Of a DNA stretch of 35,440 bases, positions 10,178 through 18,301 are shown in pieces (position 1 is the stretch's first letter; each line of letters opens with the position of its first letter). A model generated the notes under the pieces. It did no database searches. It was not told the DNA's origin and saw nothing but the letters and a program-made list of their open reading frames with translations. The stretch is from an uncultured Clostridia bacterium (GTDB lineage: Bacteria; Bacillota; Clostridia; Christensenellales; Borkfalkiaceae). The position numbers and the translations under genes are program-made. Location: positions 1 through 35,440 of the forward strand of contig CALWCO010000015.1 of NCBI GenBank assembly GCA_944376455.1. Reading direction: 5' to 3'.

Positions 10178-12136
10178 CTATCCGACGGCGCGCAGGGTCT
10201 TTTTTATATCCCGCCAGGCTGCGAACCCCGTCGCGGCGAAATAGAGCGCGCACAGCAAAAGAACAACGCCCGCCGTCGCCGCCACCTGCAGGGCGAGCGC
10301 GCCCGCGGGAAGAGATGCACCCGCAAAGGAAATCATGCGCTCCAATATGCCGACGAGCGGGAAACAGACGCCCACGGGCACGGCAAACGGAAGGAAGCAA
10401 AAGAAAAATATCTGCGTGCAGAGCGATTTGGCCAGCATCCCTTCGGACACGCCCAGATAACGGAGGATGCGATAGCGCAGCCTGTCCTCGGACACCGCGG
10501 AAAGGATTTTGAGCGAGAGCATCGCCATGGTCATGAGAACGAATACCGCCGACACAAAGAACGACATCAGAAGAAAGGGCGCAAACTGTTGCACGGCGTC
10601 AAGGCGGAGGGATTCGTAAAACCTGTAATTGGTTCCCGTCCCCGTTCCGTCGCCACGCGCCGACAGCGCGTCTTTTAAGCCCGCCACATCGTAATGCCGT
10701 ACGGAAAGCATGACGGCAAGGCTTTGGCTCTCCGCCCTGCAATCCCCGCCCGCCGCCCGAACGGCTTCGTCCGGCAGGACGAAGAAAGGACCGACGAGAT
10801 TGCGCGTCCGCACAATGAGATTGTCGGGCACATTGAAATATCCGACGCAGGGATATTCCACTCCACCGACGACGAGGGGCACTTTGCCTTCCGACGGCGG
10901 CGAAAGAACGCCCTCCTCGCCTTCGCCCCAGCTCTGACCGCATTCGAGATATCCCCCGTTCAATGCAGGCATGCTATATCCTGACATGTTGCAAAGTATG
11001 GAAAAATCACTCTCGGTCACGACCGTTTCCGAATAATATTTATACACGGTATAGACGTGCGACTGTCTGACGGGGGCATATTCCCCGATGAGGGAGAGCT
11101 CCTCCCCGTAATCGGACGAGGCCGACGTTTCGGCGGCTCGGGCGGCGGTAATGTCGAAGGGATTGGCCTTCCTTATGTCCGTTTCCATGACGGTGTTCAG
11201 GGAGAAAAAGATGTTCATGCCGACGATCGCCGCACAGAGCAATACGGAGAGCACGCCCATCATGAGGGAAGAGGCCGTCAGACGGGAAGAGAGCGCGCGG
11301 GCGGTGAACACGCCCGCGCCGCGGAACGTCAGACGCTTACAGCGCAAGGCAAACCAAAGGAGAGAACGGGAAAACGCCGCAGAAAACAACCCTGCCGACA
11401 GAAAGAAGAGCGCAAGAGAGGCGAACAGTTCCCAGGCGCGGTCGGACAAACTGCCGACATCCCCGCCGAGCCAGTTTCCGATCCAAAGGACGGATGCGAC
11501 GATCCCGACGACCGAGAGCACAAAGACCGCCGCCCAGAGCGCGGGGCGCTTCACCTTTCGCCCCGCCGCGCGGTCCCCCTGCAACAGCGCCGTTATTTTC
11601 TGATAGCGCAGATACACGAGGGCGGCAACGGAAGAGAGAAGAAACATCCCCGCAACCATGCCGACCGTGCAGAAAAATCCGCCGGGAGAATACGCGGCAA
11701 AGACGTATTCCGTTTCCAGAAAACGCATGAACCCCGCCGCCAATACCTGATAGAAAACCAGCCCCAAAAGCAAACCCATGCCCAAAGACAAGAGAAAGGT
11801 GATGCCCGTTTCTCCCGCAAAGATTTTCAGTACGTCCCCGCGCGTCATGCCGAGGGTGAGACAGACGCCGAATTCCCGTTTGCGCCTTTGCAGGAGAAAG
11901 ACCGTGGCATAGCCGAGCACGAACGCGACGGCCGCCGCCATGATGCAGACCACGAAAAGGAGCAGGACGCGCATAAACTCGATCGGCATCGTCCAGGAGA
12001 TTTCTTCCATGATATCGCTGAAAACGAGCGTATTCACGGAGAACAAGAGCGCAACGATCAAAGAAACGGTGATAAAGTAGACCAGATAATTCCCGATCTG
12101 CCGCCGCACGTTGCGAAAAGCAAGCCTGAATAGCAT
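10178..12136 (-). CDS. BceB/FtsX-type ABC transporter permease (paralogue 3)
   Basis: Third BceB-like permease, 652 residues, beginning MLFRLAFRNVRRQIGNYLVY with AAAGGAGG nine bases upstream of the ATG. It has N-terminal FtsX-type segments with the QRRKREFGVCLTLGMTRGDV signature, a large external domain after segment 7, three terminal membrane segments, and the shared C-terminus DIKKTLRAVG. It looks closest to paralogue 2 in both protein and flanking DNA, which suggests that a unit of promoter plus permease was duplicated in tandem. The two copies then diverged mainly in the external domain, the part known in BceB proteins to bind lipid-II-cycle targets or peptide antibiotics. No ATPase lies next to it, so it would have to use the single ATPase at 7160-7927 or one elsewhere. 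Confidence 0.88.
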   Translation of the reverse strand: MLFRLAFRNVRRQIGNYLVYFITVSLIVALLFSVNTLVFSDIMEEISWTMPIEFMRVLLLFVVCIMAAAVAFVLGYATVFLLQRRKREFGVCLTLGMTRGDVLKIFAGETGITFLLSLGMGLLLGLVFYQVLAAGFMRFLETEYVFAAYSPGGFFCTVGMVAGMFLLSSVAALVYLRYQKITALLQGDRAAGRKVKRPALWAAVFVLSVVGIVASVLWIGNWLGGDVGSLSDRAWELFASLALFFLSAGLFSAAFSRSLLWFALRCKRLTFRGAGVFTARALSSRLTASSLMMGVLSVLLCAAIVGMNIFFSLNTVMETDIRKANPFDITAARAAETSASSDYGEELSLIGEYAPVRQSHVYTVYKYYSETVVTESDFSILCNMSGYSMPALNGGYLECGQSWGEGEEGVLSPPSEGKVPLVVGGVEYPCVGYFNVPDNLIVRTRNLVGPFFVLPDEAVRAAGGDCRAESQSLAVMLSVRHYDVAGLKDALSARGDGTGTGTNYRFYESLRLDAVQQFAPFLLMSFFVSAVFVLMTMAMLSLKILSAVSEDRLRYRILRYLGVSEGMLAKSLCTQIFFFCFLPFAVPVGVCFPLVGILERMISFAGASLPAGALALQVAATAGVVLLLCALYFAATGFAAWRDIKKTLRAVG

Positions 12137-12159
12137 TTGTCAACCTCCTTTGAGTCATC

Positions 12160-12179
12160 GGACGCCGCATAGGGCGTCC
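12160..12179 (-). other. Leader hairpin before permease 3
   Basis: Second copy of the GGACGCC/GGCGTCC stem with the same GCATAG loop (plus strand), placed between the promoter and the ribosome binding site as in copy A. Confidence 0.5.
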
Positions 12180-12197
12180 TCTCCCCCTCTTTCTTTC

Positions 12198-12241
12198 ATT
12201 ATATCATACTTTATGGCAAAATTACCTTACAATTTTGTAAG
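12198..12241 (-). promoter_or_regulatory. Promoter and operator of permease 3 (copy B)
   Basis: Perfect -10 TATAAT (12198-12203), weak -35, and inverted repeat CTTACAAAATTGTAAG (12226-12241) on the minus strand, arranged exactly as in copy A. The near-identity over about 90 bases, compared with diverged coding regions, points to recent duplication, gene conversion or selection to keep the two permeases under one regulator. Confidence 0.65.
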
Positions 12242-12273
12242 ATTTTCCCCTTTACACACCGCACGCCTTTCCC

Positions 12274-14310
12274 CTATCCCACCGCGCGCAGGGTCTTTTT
12301 GACGTCTGCGCGGGAAACGAGGTATACGACGGCGCAATAGAGCGCGTAAAAAAGCAGCAGCATGCCCGAGAACATCGCCGCAAAGCCGACGACCTGTATG
12401 TTTGGCATGTACCCGCCGAAAAAGCCGTTGAGTGCCATACAGATGAAGGATACGGGTATATTCAGAAATATGGGTACGGCGAAGGGCAGGAAGAAATAGA
12501 CGAGCAGCTGCACGGCGAGCGAACGGAGAGTTTCCTTTTCGGTCGCGCCCGACAGAAAGAGCAATTTATAGCGGTGTTTGTCCTCCGAAACGGCGGCAAG
12601 GCTCTTGAGCGCGAGCACCGCGATGGACAGAAGGGTGAAAGTAACCGTGACGAAGATCAGAATGATCAGAAAGGGCGCGGCTATCTGCACGATGTTAGCC
12701 TTACGGGATCCGCTGACGTCGACATAAAAGAAGTGATTGGTATACCAGCCCGAGGCGTTTTCGCAGGCTTGGGAATAAATCTCCTCCCGATTCTTCTCAA
12801 AAAAGAAATCCCGAAGCCCCTCTTCGTCGAACTTTCCGCCCGCATAATTGACGGCGCAAAAAGTGTTGGCGGAAAGATATCCTCCGCCCTCGCCCGCGGC
12901 GAGCGCGTCGACCGCCGCGTCGGGCGCGACGGCATAAAAACTCGGCAGAGAAACGCCCGCGGCAAGTGAACAGCGGATGGAAGAGAGGAAGGATACGGAA
13001 AGCGTATGCCCGCCGACGTCGAGGGTGAAATCGCTCAGGTCGACCGTCTGCGCCTCTTCCATTTCCGGAATGCCGATGCGGTTCCCGAGAATGGCAATGC
13101 CGTCCCCGATCGGTTCCGCCTTCTCCCCCGCCATCTTTGCAAGAATGAGATAGTCGCTCTCCCTCATGACCCAATCGGTATTCGCATACCCCTCTATCCG
13201 CTCGCTGATGGCGCGCGTGGAAAGTTCATAGACGGTGTAGCGGTGACTCTCTTTCACTTCGCCGAACTGTTCCATCCAGACGGAGACTTCGGCGGTGAGA
13301 TCGCCCGTGCCGACATATGGAGACGCTATGGAGACGGTAAAGGGATTGTTGATCCGGCTCTGCGCCGTCTGGGCGTTCACGATGGTGAGGAAGCCGTTTC
13401 CGCCCGTCAATACAATGGACAGCAATACGGCAATGACGCCGATCAGCAGTGAATCGGCGCTCATGCGCCCCGAGAGTTGCCTTAAAGTGAACGTGCGCGT
13501 GCCGCGCGCCGAAAATCTCCTGTTCTTCAATAAATAATACATCACGCTCTTCATCGCACCCACATACATCAATACGATGGAGATGAATGCCGCCGCCGAA
13601 CAGCCGACGAGCGTGAACGCATACGATTCCGACGAGGTGTTCTCCACGTTAAAAACAATGATCAACAGGGAAAGGACAAACACGACCGCCGCGACGAGGG
13701 TTATACGGATCCAAAGTCCCGGGTTTTTGACCGTTTTTTCCGCCGTGCTCTGCCCCTGCAACAGTTTTGCGACCTTGGTCAGGCGAAGATACGCGAGGGA
13801 CACCGCCGAGGAGAGCAGGAACATGACCCCCACCATGATGAAAGTCAGCGCAAAGCCCTCGACGGTATAGTCCGCCCAGATAAATTCGGCCTGTAAAAAG
13901 TTGTTGATCCCCGCCACAATGACCTGATAGACCAACGCGCCGAGTCCGATCCCCGCGCCGAGCGACAAGAGGAACGTGAAGAGCAATTCGATGGAAAAAA
14001 TCGTCATGATGTTCCCGCGGGACATGCCGAGGGTCAGATATAAACCGAACTCCCTTTTCCGCCGCCGCAACAAAAAGGCAGTGCCATAGCCGAAGACCGC
14101 CGCGGAAACGACGCTGAGCAATACGGCGAGAAACGCGCAAGCGAGCGTCGTTTCCATTTTAAAAGCCGCAGAGAAATCAAAGATCAGCTTGCTGAACATC
14201 ATGCTGTTGAGCGAGAACAGGATGGATACCGTCAACGCGACGGTTACGAAATAGATGAAATATCCCCCGATCTGCCGCCACATGTTGCGGAAAGCGATTT
14301 TGAAAAGCAT
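12274..14310 (-). CDS. BceB/FtsX-type ABC transporter permease (paralogue 4)
   Basis: Fourth BceB-like permease, 678 residues, the most divergent of the set (start MLFKIAFRNMWRQIGGYFIY). The ATG has AAGGAGG nine bases upstream. Topology matches the others: FtsX-type N-terminal half with RRRKREFGLYLTLGMSRGN, segment 7 near SADSLLIGVIAVLLSIVLTG, a large external domain, then three membrane segments ending in DVKKTLRAVG. The external domain is distinct from those of the other three. It follows a possible small gene and a 194-residue membrane protein, probably under the regulated promoter at 15335-15400, with possible extra operator half-sites at 14412-14427. The conserved C-terminus across all four suggests a common contact with the ATPase. 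Confidence 0.87.
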   Translation of the reverse strand: MLFKIAFRNMWRQIGGYFIYFVTVALTVSILFSLNSMMFSKLIFDFSAAFKMETTLACAFLAVLLSVVSAAVFGYGTAFLLRRRKREFGLYLTLGMSRGNIMTIFSIELLFTFLLSLGAGIGLGALVYQVIVAGINNFLQAEFIWADYTVEGFALTFIMVGVMFLLSSAVSLAYLRLTKVAKLLQGQSTAEKTVKNPGLWIRITLVAAVVFVLSLLIIVFNVENTSSESYAFTLVGCSAAAFISIVLMYVGAMKSVMYYLLKNRRFSARGTRTFTLRQLSGRMSADSLLIGVIAVLLSIVLTGGNGFLTIVNAQTAQSRINNPFTVSIASPYVGTGDLTAEVSVWMEQFGEVKESHRYTVYELSTRAISERIEGYANTDWVMRESDYLILAKMAGEKAEPIGDGIAILGNRIGIPEMEEAQTVDLSDFTLDVGGHTLSVSFLSSIRCSLAAGVSLPSFYAVAPDAAVDALAAGEGGGYLSANTFCAVNYAGGKFDEEGLRDFFFEKNREEIYSQACENASGWYTNHFFYVDVSGSRKANIVQIAAPFLIILIFVTVTFTLLSIAVLALKSLAAVSEDKHRYKLLFLSGATEKETLRSLAVQLLVYFFLPFAVPIFLNIPVSFICMALNGFFGGYMPNIQVVGFAAMFSGMLLLFYALYCAVVYLVSRADVKKTLRAVG

Positions 14311-14380
14311 TTGTTGACCTCCTTACCGATGCAGGCGGCGCTTTGCCGAGCGCGCCTTTTTTTATTTCCGTTTGCTCCTG

Positions 14381-14427
14381 TATTTTTTCCGTAAAATTGC
14401 CTGACGTCAATCTTACGCATATCTTAT
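14381..14427 (-). promoter_or_regulatory. Possible operator and promoter before permease 4
   Basis: Two half-sites on the plus strand, CTTAC at 14412 and CTTAT at 14423, are exactly 11 bases apart, as in the array at 15363-15400. A TTGACG -35-like box lies at 14405-14410 on the minus strand, but the matching -10 (about 14382-14387) is poor. This may be a weak secondary promoter. Confidence 0.35.
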
Positions 14428-14648
14428 ATTTTTTTGCCGTTCCCTACCGAGTGCAAAGGCAAACCGCCAAAGCACAATCCCCGTCCTTTTTCGGCGTCTG
14501 CAAGGGCATGCCCCTCACGCAAAGACAACAACGCAAATATCTTTCTTCTTACTTTTTCTATACCTGACTGAGCTTGACATTCAACGCAATGCACGCAAAA
14601 CATACGCCGCCGATCCATAAAATCATCCATTGTCTCATTTTTTTTCAT
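14424..14648 (-). CDS. Small hypothetical protein with CxxCxxC motif
   Basis: A 74-codon frame starting MKKNETMDDFMDRRRMFCVH, with a good ribosome binding site (AAAGGAG, eight bases before the ATG). Cysteines near residues 18, 21 and 24 form a CVHCVEC cluster. The rest is basic, with no membrane segment. I do not recognise a family. It sits between the 194-residue membrane protein and permease 4 and could be a small regulator or leader peptide. The second half (from about residue 45) looks less protein-like, so the frame may be decayed or spurious. Confidence 0.4.
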   Translation of the reverse strand: MKKNETMDDFMDRRRMFCVHCVECQAQSGIEKVRRKIFALLSLREGHALADAEKGRGLCFGGLPLHSVGNGKKI

Positions 14649-14698
14649 AATATTTTCTCCTTTTTATTCAATCAAAGTAAATTTTCGCAGATAAACTG

Positions 14699-15283
14699 CT
14701 ACAACATAGCTATATCTACAATGCACAATCTTTCCGCCGCAGGGAAATATACCATGTACAACAAGTCTGCATCCTTTCCCTTCAATTCAAAATAATCATC
14801 ATACCCGAAAATCGGAGCATCCATGATTTCTCCCTCGGAACCGGAGCGCCACTTGTATTGCCACCTGTATGACTCCGACCAATCGGGACGATAATCGTCG
14901 GGAACACTCTCATCTATGGTAGATACGTATTCTGACAGCATTCCTTCGCACGCCTCTTCAAATTCCGTACTCTTTTCCGCATGAAACGTCGAAAAAACAG
15001 AATCGTCCTGCCCTTCCCAATCGAAAACATAATAATGTTTGCTGCTGGAAATTACGTGTCTCGGACATTCATATTCACATCTCACGTCGGACGGAAGAGC
15101 GGGCAACAACGCCCAGCTTTCATTGAGAATTTCCGTGATTGATTTTTTGAAATAAACCTGCCAGACTGCGCACGAACCCAGCACGCAAAGACCGACGAGG
15201 ATCACCAGAAATAAAATCAGCTGCAAAACGGCTCCCGTGAGCCCGCATACATTCTCCAAAACCTCTTTCAATTGCCCGCGCAA
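14699..15283 (-). CDS. Membrane-anchored protein of unknown function, Bce-like locus
   Basis: 194 residues. A single hydrophobic segment (about residues 17-42, LILFLVILVGLCVLGSCAVW) follows a short N-terminus, then an acidic, aromatic-rich soluble domain containing SWALLPALPSDVRCEYECP and WSESYRWQYKWRSGSEGE. The start is TTG at 15283, chosen because GGAGGTGG lies at good spacing upstream. I recognise no family. It is the first gene after the best operator/promoter of the locus (15335-15400) and is followed by permease 4, so it is probably induced together with the transporter. It may act as an extracytoplasmic accessory or sensor, but that is inference from position only. Confidence 0.7.
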   Translation of the reverse strand: MRGQLKEVLENVCGLTGAVLQLILFLVILVGLCVLGSCAVWQVYFKKSITEILNESWALLPALPSDVRCEYECPRHVISSSKHYYVFDWEGQDDSVFSTFHAEKSTEFEEACEGMLSEYVSTIDESVPDDYRPDWSESYRWQYKWRSGSEGEIMDAPIFGYDDYFELKGKDADLLYMVYFPAAERLCIVDIAML

Positions 15284-15334
15284 AAAACACCACCTCCGTC
15301 GCCTGTTCGGCGCATTTTTTCACTGTTCCACTCC

Positions 15335-15400
15335 ATTATACCACACGTTTGCAAGAATTTATCTTACGGGAATCTTACATAAACCTTACATTTTTGTAAG
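15335..15400 (-). promoter_or_regulatory. Regulated promoter with 11-bp phased operator repeats
   Basis: Perfect -10 TATAAT (15335-15340 on the minus strand) lacks a good -35. Upstream are three CTTAC direct repeats starting at 15363, 15374 and 15385 (plus-strand view), each 11 bases apart. The last forms an inverted repeat with GTAAG (15396-15400), giving CTTACATTTTTGTAAG. Phased 11-bp direct repeats are typical of OmpR-family regulator sites. It drives the 194-residue membrane protein and probably permease 4. Confidence 0.65.
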
Positions 15401-15438
15401 GTTGGGATAAAAAGCCCAAAAAATTATGCCGTCTGCTT

Positions 15439-15469
15439 GCCCGCTCCGCGCCAAAGGCGCGGGGCGGGA
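15439..15469. other. GC-rich hairpin in the intergenic region
   Basis: CCCGC-TCCGCGCC and GGCGCGG-GGCGGG arms around AAA form a strong stem. No immediate T-run follows on either strand. The stretch 15401-15586 otherwise shows no gene that I can support. Confidence 0.4.
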
Positions 15470-15586
15470 GATGTGCGTACAGGAGAAAAGTGTGCGCAGA
15501 CGAGATATTCGTGCAACCGAAAATTGAGCGCGGGCAAGACATGCGCACAGGCAGACCGTCAGCGCGGACGGGGCGGCGGGTGCATG

Positions 15587-15634
15587 AAAAAAAGGAAGGC
15601 GGGGGATCCCGACAAATCCCCGGCGCACTTCCTT
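15587..15634 (-). terminator. Terminator after the histidine kinase
   Basis: AAGGAAG (15592-15598) pairs with CTTCCTT (15628-15634), with an inner GGGGAT/ATCCCC stem. On the minus strand a run of seven T follows. It ends the regulator-kinase transcript and separates it from the transporter promoter. Confidence 0.7.
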
Positions 15635-15645
15635 GCCATGCGATG

Positions 15646-16626
15646 TTATTTCTCTTTTGCGGCGTTCGGAAAGGCGAACGTAAACCGCGTGAACTTTCCC
15701 GTCTCTGACGAAACGGACACGTCAACGCCGCATTTTTCACAGGTATGTTTGACGATGTACAGCCCCATGCCCGTGCCGCCGCCCTGTTTTCGCCCCGCAC
15801 TGCCGACATAGCCGCGCGAAAAGACCAGGGGCAATTCGTGGGAAGGAATGCCCTCCCCGTCGTCCTCGACGGTCAAAGCGCCGTCCGCCGCCGCGATTTT
15901 TACGTGTCCGCCGCGGCAATATTTGGCGCAATTGACGAGGAGTTGTTTGATCGAAAACACGACCGCCTGTCTGTCCGTTACCGCAAAAAAATCCCCCTCC
16001 GTTTCCACGGACACCTTGGCGGCGATGAGCAGTTCCATCTCGTTCTGCACCGCCTCCTCCGCGGCTTCGCGGACGGAAAAACGGGTCATGCGCACGTCCT
16101 GCCCGGCCGTGCGCAAGCGCGCATAAAAGAGCACCGACTCCGCGAGATTGTCCGCACGGCGCAACTCGCTCTTCATTTTCCTGACGTCCCCGTCGCCCGA
16201 CAAGATGAGCGAACACGCCGTCAGCGGCGTCTTGATCTCGTGCACCCAGCCCTCCAGATAGTCCAGATATTCTTCCAGCTCTTTGTGCAGGACAAACACG
16301 CGGTCAACCGCCGCGCGGGAGACGGTCTTCATGACCGAAAAATACACCTCTTCCATGCCGCTCACGGGGCGGGGCAACACTTCGCCCAAAAGGTGCAGTT
16401 CCTCCATCTCGCTTTGCAGGCGTTTGAGTTTTTGTATGCGACGGCAAAAGAAATAATACTCTAGCCCGATATAGACCGCCACCGCCCCAAACACGATGAC
16501 GACCGTCAGCAATATCAACAGCCACAGCGCGCCCATGAATGCCGCTACGATGCACCAAAAGACCAATCCGAAAAATACGACGGTCAGAAACAGCGCGCGC
16601 GAACGGAGAAAATCAAAAAATTTCAT
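15646..16626 (-). CDS. BceS-like intramembrane-sensing histidine kinase
   Basis: Sensor kinase of 326 residues. Two membrane segments (about 11-33 and 35-57) are separated by only a few residues, so there is no real external sensor domain. In Bce systems such kinases sense through their partner ABC transporter. Motifs: phospho-acceptor His129 in WVHEIKTPLT, N-box around N232 (IKQLLVNCAKY), G1 DDGEGIP (255-261) and G2 GGGTGMGLYIVK (282-293). The ATG at 16626 begins MKFFDFLRSRALF; the ribosome binding site is weak and lies 22 bases or less after the regulator stop, suggesting coupling. It is co-transcribed with the response regulator upstream and is probably controlled by one or more of the four permeases nearby. 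Confidence 0.92.
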   Translation of the reverse strand: MKFFDFLRSRALFLTVVFFGLVFWCIVAAFMGALWLLILLTVVIVFGAVAVYIGLEYYFFCRRIQKLKRLQSEMEELHLLGEVLPRPVSGMEEVYFSVMKTVSRAAVDRVFVLHKELEEYLDYLEGWVHEIKTPLTACSLILSGDGDVRKMKSELRRADNLAESVLFYARLRTAGQDVRMTRFSVREAAEEAVQNEMELLIAAKVSVETEGDFFAVTDRQAVVFSIKQLLVNCAKYCRGGHVKIAAADGALTVEDDGEGIPSHELPLVFSRGYVGSAGRKQGGGTGMGLYIVKHTCEKCGVDVSVSSETGKFTRFTFAFPNAAKEK

Positions 16627-16648
16627 AGCCGATACCCCGCGACCCCTT

Positions 16649-17257
16649 TCACAGCCGATACCCCACGCCGCGCACGGTGTGAAGATAGTCCTCCGCGCCG
16701 ATCGATTTGAGTTTCTCGCGCAGGCGGTTGATGTTGACATACAGCGCGTTCTCGTCGAGATAACAGCCGTTCGTCCAGAGTTCTTCGATGAGTTCGTCCC
16801 TGGTGCAGAGGTCCTTTTGCATCAGGCAGTGCAGAATGCGCACTTCGTTCTTGCTCAGATCGACGCTGTTCCCGCCGTAATGCAGCGCAAACGATCCCTC
16901 GTCGAGCGTCAGATCCCGCACCGTGAAGACCGTGCGGGGTTTGTTTAACAACCGTTCGATTCTGACCAGGAGCACCTCGGCGTTGTACGGCTTGCGCACA
17001 TAATCGTCTGCCCCCGCGCCGAAACCCGTCAGTTCGTCCTCCGTGCTCTCCCGCGCCGTCAGGAAAATGACGGGCACGTTATACTCCGATTTCAATCGGC
17101 GGCAGAGGGAAAAACCGCTCTCCCCCGGCAGATTGACGTCCAGAAGCGCCAATTCGCAGGGCGGCGCGAACACGGGCAGATACCCTCGCGCCCGCAAAAG
17201 CGCGGCAAGTTCGGTTTTGATGGATTCGTCATCCTCGACGATCAATATGCGATCCAT
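16649..17257 (-). CDS. OmpR-family response regulator with shortened receiver (BceR-like)
   Basis: Winged-helix response regulator, 202 residues, where the family is usually about 220-230. The receiver has acidic residues E8, D9 and D10, phospho-acceptor D40 (LALLDVNLPG), T67 and K89 (VRKPYNAE). The distance from D9 to D40 is 31 residues; in PhoB-like proteins it is about 44. About 13 residues are missing between GYLPVFAP and PCELALLD, which corresponds to helix alpha-2. The frame is intact on both sides. The DNA-binding domain is complete (VDLSKNEVRILHCL to YLHTVRGVGYRL). The ATG at 17257 has AAGGGGAG upstream. It probably binds the CTTAC/GTAAG repeats at the transporter promoters. Confidence 0.92.
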   Translation of the reverse strand: MDRILIVEDDESIKTELAALLRARGYLPVFAPPCELALLDVNLPGESGFSLCRRLKSEYNVPVIFLTARESTEDELTGFGAGADDYVRKPYNAEVLLVRIERLLNKPRTVFTVRDLTLDEGSFALHYGGNSVDLSKNEVRILHCLMQKDLCTRDELIEELWTNGCYLDENALYVNINRLREKLKSIGAEDYLHTVRGVGYRL

Positions 17258-17287
17258 AGTCTCCCCTTTGTTTCCGTTTTCCTGTAT

Positions 17288-17316
17288 ATCATAACAAATC
17301 TTACGCCGAAAGTAAA
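17288..17316 (-). promoter_or_regulatory. Putative promoter of the regulator-kinase pair
   Basis: Minus-strand -10 TATGAT (17288-17293) and -35 TTTACT (17311-17316) with a 17-base spacer. One GTAAG half-site lies in the spacer, so the regulator might affect its own promoter. No terminator is visible after dusB, so read-through is also possible. Confidence 0.5.
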
Positions 17317-17333
17317 TACTCCGTTCCCGAATT

Positions 17334-18278
17334 TCACGGAAAAATTTCCCGCACGGCGGCGGCAACCGCCGCCGTGTCGGGGCAAGAAAAAAGTCTTTCC
17401 CGCGCCGCGGCCGCGCCCGGCTCGCCGCGCAGGTAAAACGCCGCCATCTTGCGCATATAGACGGTCGCAAAACGTTCGCCGAAAAGCTCCAGCGTCTCCG
17501 CAAGTTGCCGCAGTATGATTTCCTTCTTACTCCTGCGCGCTCTGCCCGTGAAATCGCAGAATATCTGCGGATCGTACATGGCGGCGCGCGCGAGCATCAC
17601 CCCGTCCGCGCCCGTATTTTCCAGCATCCTGTCGGCATCCGCCGTCGAAAATATCCCGCCGTTGGCAATGACGGGAATCCTGCCTTCCGCCGCACGCACC
17701 ACCGACGCGATCGCGGCATAATCGGGTTCGCCCGCATAAATCTTGTCCCTCGTCCTGCCGTGCACGGAGAGCATATCCGCGCCCGCGTCCAGCAGACGTT
17801 TTGCAAAATCGGCCGCCACAATGTTCTCTCCCGTCAGCCCGATGCGCATTTTGACGGTGATCCGCTTGCCCGATTTTTTGCATTCGGACACGATTTTCGA
17901 CGCCAAAACGGGCTCGGCAAGGAGCGCACTGCCCTCGCCGTTGTTGTAAATCTTGGGCATGGGGCAACCCATATTGATGTCCACGATCTGAAAGGGCGCA
18001 AGCACCTCGCTTTCGCAAGCTTCGCGTAAAATAGTGGGATCGTTGCCGAAAAGTTGCGCCGTTTTGATTTTTTCCGCCGCGTCCGTATACAAAAGTTCGC
18101 GGGTGTTTTCGCTACCGAAATGCAGGCCCTTGGCGCTGACCATTTCCGTGCAGGTCAATCCCGCGCCCGATTCCAGACATATCTTACGGAACGGATAATT
18201 TGTATACCCCGCCAACGGTGCCAGAAAGACGTTGTTTTCCGTGCGGATGCCGCCGATGTCGATGGGATGCAGCTGCAT
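17334..18278 (-). CDS. dusB: tRNA-dihydrouridine synthase, DusB-like
   Basis: FMN enzyme that uses NADPH to reduce uridines to dihydrouridine in the tRNA D-loop, 314 residues, a normal family length. Motifs: FMN-binding APLAGYTNYPFR near the start, catalytic Cys105 in NMGCPMPKI, K143 (TVKMRIG), H173 in SVHGRTR, IANGGI and DGVMLARAA. The ATG at 18278 (MQLHPIDIGG) aligns with the family start; GGGAG lies upstream at rather long spacing. It begins 23 bases after the mazG stop and is probably co-transcribed with it. The C-terminal helical domain is present but short. DusB is the best subfamily guess from the MGCPMPKI pattern. Confidence 0.93.
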   Translation of the reverse strand: MQLHPIDIGGIRTENNVFLAPLAGYTNYPFRKICLESGAGLTCTEMVSAKGLHFGSENTRELLYTDAAEKIKTAQLFGNDPTILREACESEVLAPFQIVDINMGCPMPKIYNNGEGSALLAEPVLASKIVSECKKSGKRITVKMRIGLTGENIVAADFAKRLLDAGADMLSVHGRTRDKIYAGEPDYAAIASVVRAAEGRIPVIANGGIFSTADADRMLENTGADGVMLARAAMYDPQIFCDFTGRARRSKKEIILRQLAETLELFGERFATVYMRKMAAFYLRGEPGAAAARERLFSCPDTAAVAAAVREIFP

Positions 18279-18301
18279 TTTTATGTACGCTCCCTGCAAA
18301 A

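Noticed and set aside
14320-14365. Hairpin with T-run in plus orientation before permease 4
   Set aside because: The stem is bulged and no plus-strand gene ends there; at most a leader structure for the minus-strand gene.
15386-15809. Overlapping open frames on both strands between the kinase and the operator
   Set aside because: Composition is low-complexity and GC-rich, with no good starts; the stretch contains hairpins and the operator array.
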